From Candidatus Zixiibacteriota bacterium (lineage in GTDB: Bacteria > Zixibacteria > MSB-5A5 > JAABVY01 > JAHJOQ01), in assembly GCA_018820315.1 (NCBI GenBank), contig JAHJOQ010000154.1, positions 1-40,606 of the forward strand: a DNA stretch of 40,606 nt, given 5' to 3'. Below are positions 9,547 through 19,200 of the stretch, piece after piece. Each line of letters begins with the position of its first letter. Within the stretch, counting starts at the first letter, position 1. The position numbers were made by a program, and so were the translations under genes. A model generated the notes under the pieces. The model saw only the letters and a program-made list of their open reading frames with translations, made no database searches and had not been told where the DNA came from.

Positions 9547-10458
9547 TCACGAAGTTGGAACGTCTCGGAGAAACCTGTCCTGCATAGTCTCGCGGCTGGT
9601 CACTCCATTAGTCTGCTCGCGAGCATGATAAGATGATCTGATAAGGGGACCGGCAAGAACTGAAGAGAAGCCAAACGTCAGTGCCGACTCTCTCAGTCCA
9701 TCGAATTCCTCGGGTGTGTAGAACCTCTCCACGGGATGGTGTCGCTCAGATGGCGATAAGTATTGACCTATGGTCAAAAGTTCGCAGGAAGCCTCGGCGA
9801 GGTCTGCGAAGGTTCGCTTGAGTTCATCAATAGTCTCGCCAAGACCGAGCATCAAGCCAGACTTGCTCCTGATATTTCCACCCCATTCTGAGACCCTTCT
9901 GAGCAGTTCAAGGGATCGGTCGTAATCCGCACCCCTTCTGATTACTGGAGTGAGGCGTCGCGTGGTTTCAAGATTGTGATTTATCACATCGGGGGCCGAC
10001 TCTATCACCTCCATCAAGCTTTCTTTGCTTCCCCTGAAGTCAGGAATGAGCACTTCAACTCCGATGCTTTGTCGGATGTCCTTGAGCGCCCGCACCGTGT
10101 CTGCGAAGATAGATGCGCCGCCATCCGGAAGATCATCGCGTGTAACCGAGGTTATCACCACGTATTCCAGCTCCATGCGATCAACGGCTTCGGCAACACG
10201 CCCCGGTTCGCCGCGATCGACTTCGCCCGGTTTCCCGCGTGACACATCACAGAAACTGCACCCACGAGTGCATACATCTCCCAAAATCAGAAAAGTCGCC
10301 GTTTTCTGCGACCAGCATTCCATCCGATTGGGGCAATTCGCCTCCTGGCAGACAGTGTGCAGGGAAAGTCCGCCGAGGATCTTCTTCACTTCGGAATAGG
10401 TTTCACCGAGAGGAGCCTTGACCTTAAGCCAGGGAGGTTTTCGCCGCGCGAGGGTCAT
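9547..10458 (-). CDS. lipA: Lipoyl synthase
   Basis: A 303-residue radical SAM enzyme that inserts two sulfurs into protein-bound octanoyl groups to form lipoyl cofactors. Both iron-sulfur sites are visible: the auxiliary cluster cysteines C37, C42, C48 (CQEANCPNRMEC) and the radical SAM cysteines C63, C67, C70 (CTRGCSFC). The C-terminal RSSYHA motif carries the conserved serine ligand. Length is normal for the family. The ATG overlaps the trxB stop by 4 bases (ATGA), so the two genes are translationally coupled. No lipB or lipoate ligase gene is in the window, so the octanoyl donor step must be encoded elsewhere. Confidence 0.97.
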   Translation of the reverse strand: MTLARRKPPWLKVKAPLGETYSEVKKILGGLSLHTVCQEANCPNRMECWSQKTATFLILGDVCTRGCSFCDVSRGKPGEVDRGEPGRVAEAVDRMELEYVVITSVTRDDLPDGGASIFADTVRALKDIRQSIGVEVLIPDFRGSKESLMEVIESAPDVINHNLETTRRLTPVIRRGADYDRSLELLRRVSEWGGNIRSKSGLMLGLGETIDELKRTFADLAEASCELLTIGQYLSPSERHHPVERFYTPEEFDGLRESALTFGFSSVLAGPLIRSSYHAREQTNGVTSRETMQDRFLRDVPTS

Positions 10459-11408
10459 GCCTTGGAGGCTTTCATGTCCAACTGCTTGTCGTGGAGCTTC
10501 TCAATGTGTTTCTCAGAGGCTACGGCGGCAGTCGTACCATCACCTACCGCGTTTGTGATCTGACGCACCAGTTGAGCGCGAACATCACCGATTGCAAAGA
10601 TGCCGGGAATGGACGACTCCATCTTATGGTCCGTGATGATATAACCGCCCTCATCCTTCTTGATGTCCTCTCGAACGATGTTCGAATTCGGAACGAATCC
10701 GATGAAGACAAAAATCGCACCGACATCGAGAGTCGAAGCCTCACCCGTCTTAACATTCTTGAGGCTTAGCGATCTGACTCTGGAATCGCCATTGATCTTC
10801 TCGACGACTGTATCCCAAATGATATTCAATTTCTCGTTTGCGGCAGCGCGAGTTTGGATAATCTTCTGTGCGCGGAGTTGGTTGCGACGATGTATCAGAT
10901 GAACAACCGATCCGAACTTCGTCAGGAACATCGCCTCTTCCACAGCTGCATCGCCTCCGCCGACAACGGCAATCACCTGACCCTTGAAGAATGCACCATC
11001 GCAGATGGCACAATATGAAACACCCTTGCCGGAGAATTCCAGCTCACCCGGCGTTCCCAGTTTGTTGGGACTACCACCGGTGGCAAGAATTACGGCCTGC
11101 GCGGTAAGTTCGCGTTCCGAAGTCTTGACGACTTTGATATCATCCCGACAGTATATCTCTTCCACCTCTTCGGAAGCGATTTCAAGACCGAATTTCTTCG
11201 CATGATTGGTCATTCTCATTGCGAGTTCCGGGCCGGAGATATGCTCAAATCCCGGGTAGTCTTCGACTTCCTCAGTATTGGCGATCTGCCCGCCGGGGAG
11301 GTACTTCTCGAGGAGAATTGTCCTCAGCTCCGCCCTGGCACCGTACAATCCGGCGGTAAGTCCACCCGGGCCGCCTCCCACTATGATGATATCATAATCT
11401 GTTTTCAT
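10455..11408 (-). CDS. trxB: Thioredoxin reductase
   Basis: A 317-residue flavoprotein that reduces thioredoxin with NADPH. It shows the N-terminal FAD-binding GGGPGGLTAGLYGAR, the redox-active CAICDG (C133 and C136), the NAD(P)-binding GGGDAAVEEA and the C-terminal FAD-binding GIFAIGDVR. GGGAG precedes the ATG. It lies 53 bases after cobO and overlaps lipA by 4 bases. A ferredoxin-dependent or NADH-using variant cannot be excluded from sequence alone, but the motifs fit the standard low-molecular-weight enzyme. Confidence 0.96.
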   Translation of the reverse strand: MKTDYDIIIVGGGPGGLTAGLYGARAELRTILLEKYLPGGQIANTEEVEDYPGFEHISGPELAMRMTNHAKKFGLEIASEEVEEIYCRDDIKVVKTSERELTAQAVILATGGSPNKLGTPGELEFSGKGVSYCAICDGAFFKGQVIAVVGGGDAAVEEAMFLTKFGSVVHLIHRRNQLRAQKIIQTRAAANEKLNIIWDTVVEKINGDSRVRSLSLKNVKTGEASTLDVGAIFVFIGFVPNSNIVREDIKKDEGGYIITDHKMESSIPGIFAIGDVRAQLVRQITNAVGDGTTAAVASEKHIEKLHDKQLDMKASKA

Positions 11409-11461
11409 TCTTTGTCTCCCAGCTCTGAAACACTGTTTGCCCCAATAAACAGGATTCGGCT

Positions 11462-12010
11462 TTAGAAGTCAACTCCCTGCTGAGCGAGAATGCCCTTCTG
11501 AAATGGGTGTTTGATTTCCTTCATTTCCGTGACAAGATCCGCGAGCTCTATGACTTTCTCGTGAGCGTCTCTGCCAGTGATTACAAGGTGGAGGCTCTCC
11601 GGCTTGCTTCGAATGAGCTCAAGGACATCGTCGAGCTTTATCAAGTTCAATTTCAGAGCAACATTGAGTTCGTCGAGAATCAGAATATCGTACTTGCCGG
11701 ACAGCATCACCTCGCGCGATCGAGCGAGCGTTTTCCCGGCTGCAGCGATATGAACAGAGATGTCTTCTTTGTCATCGATTATTCCGACGAAGCCCTTGCC
11801 CATCTGCTCCAGATCGACGAATTCCGAGAGAAGTTTTATACCATCGAGCTCGCCATAGTGCCAGGATCCTTTGATGAACTGAATGATCTTGACCTTCTTT
11901 TTGTAACCTGCGGCTCTAATGCACATCCCAAGCGATGCAGTGGTCTTGCCTTTGCCATTACCCGTGTAGACTATCACCAGACCCATCGGTTGTTTCTTAG
12001 CTTCGTTCAT
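11462..12010 (-). CDS. cobO: Cob(I)alamin adenosyltransferase, CobO/BtuR type
   Basis: A 182-residue ATP:corrinoid adenosyltransferase that makes adenosylcobalamin from reduced cobalamin. The P-loop GNGKGKTT lies at residues 17-24, and the family motifs KIIQFIKGSWHYGE and DILILDELNVALKLNLI are present. AGGA precedes the ATG. It sits 30 bases downstream of the FAD/Fe-S oxidoreductase and 53 bases upstream of trxB. No other cobalamin gene is nearby, so it may serve salvage. Confidence 0.95.
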   Translation of the reverse strand: MNEAKKQPMGLVIVYTGNGKGKTTASLGMCIRAAGYKKKVKIIQFIKGSWHYGELDGIKLLSEFVDLEQMGKGFVGIIDDKEDISVHIAAAGKTLARSREVMLSGKYDILILDELNVALKLNLIKLDDVLELIRSKPESLHLVITGRDAHEKVIELADLVTEMKEIKHPFQKGILAQQGVDF

Positions 12011-12040
12011 TAATTTCCTTTCCAGTATGCGATTTAGATT

Positions 12041-14776
12041 CTAACAGGTAAGGTCATCTACAAGTTCCACCACATGCATAACCTTGCGAGGAGCCTTCAG
12101 GCCGTCAATGAATTGAAGAACGCAAGTCGGGCAACTTGATGTGACAAGATCGGCGCCGGACTTCTCGAATGCAGCTCTCTTGCGACCGAATATCTGCATG
12201 CCGTTCTTGTACTGAAATACGTTATATGTTCCGGCGGCACCGCAGCAACGATCCGCGTCCTCCATCTTGACCAGCGTTACTCCCGGTAGCGATTCTATCA
12301 TTCTGTGAGATTCAGCTACTCTGCCGACTTCCCGCAAGTGACACGGTTGATGGAATGACACTTTTCTATCGGAATCCGCATCTCTGAATCGAAGATCCGA
12401 AAACTTCCACAGAAATTCGGAAATATCAAAGCACTTCTCTGCAAGCTGCTCGGCGCGCTCGCGGTAAATCTCATCGTCAGCAAATAGAGATCGGTAGTGA
12501 AGCAGCTCTCCAAGGCAGGTGGCGCACGTTGTTACGACATAGCGGTACTTGCTGAGGCTGTCGATATTCTTGCGAGCAAAATCCGCTTCATGCCCGAAGA
12601 AGCCATAACTCTGCTGAGGCATTCCGCAACAGTGCTGCTTCGGAAGCGACACAGAGAATCCGGCTTTCGACAACACCGAGATCGCGGCAGGACCGGACGC
12701 CAAATCCATCAGCTTGTCAGCGCAGCCGAAAAAATATGCAATGTCCGCTCCGTCATTATCAACCAACTCAGGGAACCGCTCAGGGAGTGTCTTTGAAGCG
12801 ATCTGCGGCATGATTCGATTGCGGTCGAGATGGACAAAGGGACTGGTGGCCAGGCCGAAGAGGAATCGCGCGGGAGCGTTGTTTATCAGCCGCATCGCTC
12901 GTCCACCTCGTTTGACCCACTTGTCGAATATTTCAGGATCAGCTTGCAGATCGAAGATAGTGCGAGCAATCGTCCCATGCTTCTCTGAGCGGCGATCCAT
13001 GACGTATTCGGAGACGTCCACACCTGCCGGACAGACCATAAGGCAATTCTTGCAGTTCAGGCAGCCATCAAGCACACGTTCAGCTCGACTCCGGCTGTAC
13101 TCTGAGGAGAGCATTATCCTCACCCAACCCCGAGCACTCATCTCTTCAGTGCGGTAGACATCGAACGCCGGGCAGTAGTTGTTGCATTTGCCGCACGATG
13201 CACAGAGTCGCGTCACTTTCTCAAAATCGAGGTTCTCTGTGAAATCGACTCGACTTAGCTTCACATCCGGATTGATGCTCTTGTCAGGATTGAGTTCCTG
13301 GTGGATTTTCCTGAATATCTCGTACAGTTCAGGACCGTACAGCCGCTCAACCATGGCCGCTCTTAGTCGACCATCGCCATGCTCTGCCGTCGTGGAACCG
13401 CCCAGGCTGATTACATGCTCGTACACCTTGCTGTAGAGCCGTCGCGCACATTTAAGACCTTCGGAGGTCGATAGATCGACAACAGGCCGCAGGTGCACAT
13501 TCCCGTCGCCTATGTGACCGTAAATGCCTGAGGTCAGTCCCTCGTCCGCGAATGCCCTGTTGACAAATCTCACAAGTTGAGGCACTTTCTCGATCGGCAC
13601 CTCCACGTCCTCAATGAATCCAAACGGCTTGGCTCTACCTTTGTTACGGTACAGGGTCGGTACGATCGCCTTGCGAGCCTCCCAAAGCTCGCCCTGCCTC
13701 GCCGGATCGGTTTCCACAGCAACTGCTGCAGTCAGATTGAACTTTCCGGCAATCTTGCGAGCATCTTCGATCTTCTCGTCGAAAGGTCCCTCATCGTATT
13801 CGACGATAAGCATGGCGTCGGCTGCTGCCGGAATCTCGAACTTGTCTCTGCCGATAAGATCGAGCGATGAACCGTCCACAAGTTCAAGCGCGGCCGGTCC
13901 TGTTGGGAGGAGTTCCATAACGGCCTCTCCTACTTCATTCAACGAATTGAATAGAATCTGCAGAGTAACTTTCTTCGAGGGGAGTTTTGCAAGTCTCAAC
14001 CTTGCACCAAGAAACATGCCGAGTGTGCCCTCTGATCCGACAAAAAGTCTTGGCAGCGAGAAAATGCCTTTGTCGAACTGATCGACAACGGAGAGCAGAT
14101 TGTAGCCGGACGAGTTCTTCTTCAGCCTCGGAAAGATCTTTCTGATAAGATCGGCCTTGGCCTTAATGATCCTGTATATCACTTCGAACGGTCTGTAGGC
14201 ATCGAGAAGCTGTCTGAATTCGGAGCTGTCTATTCTCAGGTCGCTGAGCTCGAACCTTCTGCCATCCGGGAGCAGGACATCGATCATGTCCACGTAATCC
14301 GCGGTAGTCCCGTATTTTACAGATCGAGGACCCGATGAGTTATTGGCAAGAATTCCACCGACCTGGCAAGTGTCGCTTGATGATGGGTCAGGTGCGAACA
14401 TCAGCCCCATCGGCGCAAGGCTGTCATTGATCCTGTCAAGCACTACGCCTGACTGAACTTCAATCGTCTTGCGAGAAATATCGATCTTCTGGATTCTATC
14501 GAGGTGTGAGAGATCCATGATGACGCCCGTGCCGAGTGCGCCACCTGCTAAGCCTGACCCACCCCCACGAGGATGAATCGAGACGCCCGCTGACGCACAA
14601 ATGCGCCTGGCAGCGACAGCGCTTTCGACTGATCGGATCAGCACAACGGCAGCCGGCTTCACAGCATATGGTGAGGCATCAGAGCTGTATGCCTGCAGGG
14701 CACTCCACTCTGTGAGCACGCTATCGGGGCCGAGGTCCTTCTTCAAACGATAGATGCACGATTTCAATCCAGCCAT
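12041..14776 (-). CDS. FAD-linked oxidase fused to Fe-S and CCG-domain oxidoreductase (GlcD-GlcF or D-lactate dehydrogenase type)
   Basis: A 911-residue fusion. Residues of about 35-180 are an FAD-binding type 4 domain (HPRGGGSGLAGGALGTGV, then SSSDTCQVGGILANNSSG). Residues of about 220-490 are the matching C-terminal domain, with GHIGDGNVHLRPV and TAEHGDGR motifs. Two [4Fe-4S] cysteine motifs follow near residues 525-590 (CASCGKCNNYCPAFD and CLNCKNCLMVCPAGVD). Two CCG modules follow (HCCGMPQQSYGFFG and RCCGAAGTYNVFQ), as in GlcF and heterodisulfide reductase subunits. Such fusions oxidise 2-hydroxy acids, commonly D-lactate, and pass electrons to membrane carriers; the exact substrate cannot be read here. 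It leads a minus-strand run with cobO, trxB and lipA. Confidence 0.92.
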   Translation of the reverse strand: MAGLKSCIYRLKKDLGPDSVLTEWSALQAYSSDASPYAVKPAAVVLIRSVESAVAARRICASAGVSIHPRGGGSGLAGGALGTGVIMDLSHLDRIQKIDISRKTIEVQSGVVLDRINDSLAPMGLMFAPDPSSSDTCQVGGILANNSSGPRSVKYGTTADYVDMIDVLLPDGRRFELSDLRIDSSEFRQLLDAYRPFEVIYRIIKAKADLIRKIFPRLKKNSSGYNLLSVVDQFDKGIFSLPRLFVGSEGTLGMFLGARLRLAKLPSKKVTLQILFNSLNEVGEAVMELLPTGPAALELVDGSSLDLIGRDKFEIPAAADAMLIVEYDEGPFDEKIEDARKIAGKFNLTAAVAVETDPARQGELWEARKAIVPTLYRNKGRAKPFGFIEDVEVPIEKVPQLVRFVNRAFADEGLTSGIYGHIGDGNVHLRPVVDLSTSEGLKCARRLYSKVYEHVISLGGSTTAEHGDGRLRAAMVERLYGPELYEIFRKIHQELNPDKSINPDVKLSRVDFTENLDFEKVTRLCASCGKCNNYCPAFDVYRTEEMSARGWVRIMLSSEYSRSRAERVLDGCLNCKNCLMVCPAGVDVSEYVMDRRSEKHGTIARTIFDLQADPEIFDKWVKRGGRAMRLINNAPARFLFGLATSPFVHLDRNRIMPQIASKTLPERFPELVDNDGADIAYFFGCADKLMDLASGPAAISVLSKAGFSVSLPKQHCCGMPQQSYGFFGHEADFARKNIDSLSKYRYVVTTCATCLGELLHYRSLFADDEIYRERAEQLAEKCFDISEFLWKFSDLRFRDADSDRKVSFHQPCHLREVGRVAESHRMIESLPGVTLVKMEDADRCCGAAGTYNVFQYKNGMQIFGRKRAAFEKSGADLVTSSCPTCVLQFIDGLKAPRKVMHVVELVDDLTC

Positions 14777-15081
14777 GGCATCACTAAAATACGCATTCAG
14801 AATAGAGACGAAAGAAGTTTCTGCGGCATTTGATTCATACTATCTCTGAAGCGTATGCGGCTCCAAATTACTGTCGGCAAGTTAGTAACGAGATGTCTTT
14901 GTGAAAATGATAACTTTCCCCTTGACATACCGGATCACAAGGGTATCTTTATTATTTGGCAGCGGTAGCAAGTGACTGTTCTTACGGTTGCGGGCACTGA
15001 GGAAATATCGTTCAACAAGGACCTGAGCTTGTGAATTTTTTAACAAGCACCGGGTCGATATCATGAGAGTCGAGGTCGCAA
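14777..15081. other. Divergent intergenic region between the FAD/Fe-S oxidase and the Rrf2 gene
   Basis: Both flanking genes start here, so both promoters should lie within it. A good plus-strand promoter is listed separately. I found no equally strong minus-strand promoter. A 60-codon minus-strand ORF at 14882-15064 crosses the plus promoter and has no family resemblance. Confidence 0.5.
14922..14949 (+). promoter_or_regulatory. Promoter of the Rrf2-dcd unit
   Basis: TTGACA at 14922-14927 and TATCTT at 14944-14949 are separated by 16 bases. The same pair of hexamers with the same spacing precedes imuA. The leader to the ATG at 15082 would be about 125 bases. Confidence 0.6.
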
Positions 15082-15510
15082 ATGCAGTTCACTAAGGCAG
15101 AAGACTATGGACTCCACGGAATTATGTACCTTGCCGATCAACCCAATGGTAAGGTGACTCCGCTCTCGGAGATATCCGATGCACAGCAGGTGCCGGAGAA
15201 ATTCCTCGCGAAGATATTCCAGAGCCTTTCGAAGACCGGACTGGTGAAATCTCACAGAGGAGTAAAGGGAGGGTTTTCGATGGGTAAGCCTGCGGACCGG
15301 ATCACGGTCAAGGAAGTACTTGAATCGATCCAAGGTCCGTATTATATTTCCAAATGCCTGGCGGATGCAAGCATCTGCAAGCAATCCGGCGACTGTTCCG
15401 TCAGAAGGCTACTTCAGATGACGCAAGACCGGATTTTGGAAGTTTTCGAGGGCAACACCATCTCGGACCTGGTCATCTGGGGCAAGAAGGACAGCCTTCC
15501 CACAAGCTAG
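15082..15510 (+). CDS. Rrf2 family transcriptional regulator with putative Fe-S cluster cysteines
   Basis: A 142-residue regulator of the Rrf2/IscR/NsrR family. The N-terminal winged helix starts MQFTKAEDYGLHGIMYLA. The wing region SHRGVKGGFSM is typical of the family (consensus S-x-RGxxGGY-L). Cysteines C92, C99 and C105 have the spacing C-x6-C-x5-C, close to the IscR cluster site, so a redox- or iron-responsive [2Fe-2S] cluster is likely but not proven. dcd follows on the same strand after 66 bases, then nifJ. Control of the oxygen-sensitive nifJ enzyme is an attractive inference from position only. Confidence 0.9.
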   Translation: MQFTKAEDYGLHGIMYLADQPNGKVTPLSEISDAQQVPEKFLAKIFQSLSKTGLVKSHRGVKGGFSMGKPADRITVKEVLESIQGPYYISKCLADASICKQSGDCSVRRLLQMTQDRILEVFEGNTISDLVIWGKKDSLPTS

Positions 15511-15576
15511 CATCCAGCAGGTGACCTACTTCTGAGATAGGTCGAATGTGAGGATAACTAGCAACAAGGAGCAGGC

Positions 15577-16131
15577 ATGCCGATTAAGGCAGACCGTTGG
15601 ATCAAGGAGATGGCGACCAAGCACCGCATGATTGAACCGTTCAGCGATGCACAAGTCAGGGATAACATTATATCGTATGGTGTTTCCTCGTACGGTTACG
15701 ACATACGGGTAGCAGATGACTTCAAGATTTTCACGAATATAAATTCTGATGTCGTAGATCCAAAGAACTTCGCAGCAACTTCGTTTGTGGACATCAAAGC
15801 AGATTCGATTCTTATTCCCCCCAATTCATTTGCGCTCGCAAGGACGGTTGAGTACTTTCGGATCCCGAGAAATATACTGACAATCTGTCTCGGGAAATCG
15901 ACTTACGCTCGCTGCGGTATAATTGTAAATGTCACACCGTTTGAACCTGAATGGGAAGGGCACGCTACACTCGAAATTTCCAACACCACACCCTTGCCGG
16001 CCAAGGTCTACGCAAATGAAGGTATAGCACAAATCATCTTCCTTCAGGCGGATGAAATGTGCGAAGTGTCATACAGGGACAAGAAAGGAAAGTACCAGGC
16101 TCAGACCGATATCACACTGCCGAGGATATAG
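15577..16131 (+). CDS. dcd: dCTP deaminase
   Basis: A 184-residue enzyme of the dCTP deaminase/dUTPase fold, forming dUTP (or dUMP in bifunctional relatives) for thymidylate synthesis. Visible signatures are SSYGYDIRV near the N-terminus, the active-site segment [19 protein letters not shown] with the serine and arginine used in phosphate binding, and [12 protein letters not shown] with the catalytic glutamate region. Length matches the family. AGGAG lies upstream of the ATG. Whether it is mono- or bifunctional cannot be decided by eye. Confidence 0.95.
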   Translation: MPIKADRWIKEMATKHRMIEPFSDAQVRDNIISYGVSSYGYDIRVADDFKIFTNINSDVVDPKNFAATSFVDIKADSILIPPNSFALARTVEYFRIPRNILTICLGKSTYARCGIIVNVTPFEPEWEGHATLEISNTTPLPAKVYANEGIAQIIFLQADEMCEVSYRDKKGKYQAQTDITLPRI

Positions 16132-16172
16132 GATCGATCCCGACAGCATCCCGGCGGAACTCGGTGGCGACT

Positions 16173-16210
16173 CCGAGGCTCGAATGAGTGTGATCTCGGT
16201 TTTTATTTTT
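16173..16210 (+). terminator. Candidate terminator between dcd and nifJ, with alternative pairing
   Basis: CCGAG at 16173-16177 can pair with CTCGG at 16195-16199, directly before a T-rich run at 16200-16210. An earlier CTCGG at 16160-16164 can pair with the same CCGAG, so two mutually exclusive hairpins are possible, as in an attenuator. No leader peptide is evident. Confidence 0.5.
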
Positions 16211-16242
16211 GATAAGGAACTTCTGATTCAAATATGATCCAT

Positions 16243-16264
16243 GCGATCAACAGTACCTGATCGC
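16243..16264. promoter_or_regulatory. Perfect inverted repeat upstream of nifJ
   Basis: GCGATCA at 16243-16249 and TGATCGC at 16258-16264 form a perfect 7-bp inverted repeat with an 8-base centre, 31 bases before the nifJ start. It could be an operator or a leader hairpin. It does not match a regulator site I know. Confidence 0.4.
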
Positions 16265-16295
16265 TGTTAGGACTTCTGTGGAAGGAGAACAGTAG

Positions 16296-19200
16296 ATGGC
16301 AAACAAGGCAGTACCTGCAGGCCAGATCAAACCTGACGGAGCTTCTTCGTCCGGAAAGAAGAGCGAAGTCCGGAAGATGATCAACATAGACGGCAACATG
16401 GCGGCGGCATACGTTGCGCATGCAACAAACGAAATCTGTGCGATTTATCCAATCACGCCCTCCTCTGCGATGGGAGAGATAGCGGATGCCAAGTCGGCTG
16501 CTGGAGAGAAGAATATTTGGGGGACGATTCCGATTATATCTGAGCTTCAATCTGAGGGTGGCGCCTCTGGCGCGGTCCACGGTGCGCTGTCGGCCGGTGC
16601 CCTGACTACGACGTTTACTGCGTCACAGGGCCTGTTGCTGATGATCCCGAACATGTTCAAGATTGCCGGCGAGCTTACGCCAACAGCATTTCATGTCTCG
16701 GCTCGCGCAGTGGCATCACACGCTCTCTCAATCTTCGGCGATCATTCTGATGTCATGGCGACTCGTAGCACCGGATTTGGGCTGATATGTTCCGGTTCGA
16801 TTCAGGAGGTCTCCGACATAGCACTGATAGCTCAGGCTGCAACATTGGAAAGCCGCGTACCCTTCGTGCACTTCTTTGACGGTTTCAGGACATCACATGA
16901 GGTCCAGAAGGTTATCGAAATCTCGAAGGATGAAATGCGCAAGATGATTCCGGATGATCTGATAAACGCTCACCGCTTGCGGGCGCTTTCACCCGACAGA
17001 CCGACACTTAAGGGTTCTTCGCAGAATCCGGACGTGTTCTTCCAGGCGAGAGAGACAGTCAACCAGTTCTATCTTGCTGCCCCGGATATCGTCCAGAAGC
17101 ACATGGACAGATTCGCAGAGGTTACGGGTCGAACATACAAATTGTTCGACTACTTCGGCGATCCGAACGCAGAAAACGTGATCATCATGATGGGTTCCGG
17201 CGCAGAGTGCATGCATGAGACAATCGATTATCTCAATGAGCACGGCGAGTCTGTTGGAATGATCAAAGTGAGGCTCTATCGTCCGTTCTCTGTTGAGGCA
17301 TTTGCAGAGTCGCTTCCGGCCACGGTCAAACGAATCTCCGTTCTTGACAGAACGAAGGAGCCCGGCGCTGTTGGCGAACCGCTCTACGTTGATGTCCATG
17401 CGGCACTGAACGAGGCGATATCGCTGGGAATAACTAAGTTCAAATCACTACCTATGGTTGTGGGAGGCAGATATGGTCTTGGATCGAAGGAGTTCAATCC
17501 GGCTCATGCCAAAGCTGTCATTGACAATCTTGCTTCCAGGTCGCCGAAGAATCACTTCACGATCGCAATCAACGACGATGTGACGCACACCAGTCTCGAC
17601 TTCGACCCTGACTTCAGTGTGACTCCGGATGATGTGTTCCGTGGCATGTTCTTTGGGCTTGGCGCTGACGGGACTGTCGGTGCAAACAAGAACTCCATTA
17701 AGATAATCGGCGACAACACGGACAGCTACGCACAAGGGTACTTCGTGTACGATTCCAAGAAGGCCGGAGCTGTCACTATATCTCATGTCAGATTCGGGAA
17801 AGATCCCATCCGCAGTCCGTATCTCATCGACAGAGCGAATTTCGTCGCCTGTCACAATTTCTCATTCCTCGAGAAATTCGACATGCTCGGAAATATCGTG
17901 AATGGCGGCACGTTCCTTCTCACAAGCCAGTATGATAAGGATAAAGTCTGGGACAAGCTTCCTTATGAAGTCCAGGAATCAATAGTCAATAAGAAGCTCA
18001 AATTCTATGTCATCGATGGTATCGGATTGGCCAGAAAGCTAGGCCTGGGAGCAAGGATAAACATGATCATGCAGACAGCTTTCTTCATGATATCGAGTAT
18101 CCTTCCGAAAGACAAAGCTGTTGCCGCAATCAAAGACGCCATCCGCAAGACCTACGGCAGCAAGGGTGAAAACGTCGTTAAGATGAACTTCTCAGCGGTG
18201 GACACCGCTCTTGAGAACGTAGTCGAAGTTGCGGTCCCGGACAAACCGACGAGCAAGACGAAGAGACCTCCGATCGTTCCTGCCGACTCGCCGGAATTCG
18301 TGAAGACGGTTGTCTCACAGATCATGCTGAACAATGGCGACGAACTGCCGGTGTCTTCTATGCCGAACGACGGAACGTTTCCGACCGCCACGACTCAATA
18401 CGAGAAGCGGAATATCGCGGTCGAAATTCCAGTCTGGGATGAAGATATTTGCACGCAGTGCGGCCAATGTGTTCTGATCTGTCCTCACGCGGCAATCCGG
18501 ATGAAAGCCTATGATCCCAAGAATCTCGATGGGGCACCATCGACGTTCAAGTCGGCAGATGCGCGGACTTCGGCGTTTGAGGGACTGAAGTACACTGTGC
18601 AGGTTGCCCCCGAGGACTGCACCGGCTGTAATCTCTGCGTCTTTGTCTGCCCGGCACACAAGAAGGGCGCCGACGGCAAGCTCACCGATGAGAGAGCATT
18701 GAAAATGATGCCGCAACCACCGTTGCGTAAATCCGAAAGAGACAACTACTCATTCTTCCAGAGCATTCCTGAGACCGATCCCGCTCTTTATAACGTAGCG
18801 ACGATCAAGGGAAGTCAGTTTGTCAGACCACTCTTCGAGTACTCGGGTGCATGCGCAGGTTGTGGCGAAACACCATATGTCAAGCTGCTGACACAGATGT
18901 TTGGTGATCGCCTGATGATCGGCAACGCGACAGGATGTTCATCGATCTACGGTGGCAATCTACCGACGACACCGTACGCCAAGCGGGCAGATGGCCGCGG
19001 TCCTACATGGTCCAACTCCTTATTCGAGGACAATGCCGAGTTTGCATTCGGTATGCGGCTTTCGGTCGACAAATTGAATGAGCATGCAAGGGAACTTCTT
19101 GCAGAGTTGCTTCCGGAATTGGCTAATGACATTATCGCAGCCGATCAATCGACGCAGGAAGGTATCGAAGCGCAGAGAGCGCGAGTTGACGCGGTCAGGG

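Noticed and set aside
14882-15064. 60-codon minus-strand ORF upstream of the Rrf2 gene
   Set aside because: It lies across the strong plus-strand promoter, shows no recognisable family features and has no convincing ribosome binding site.
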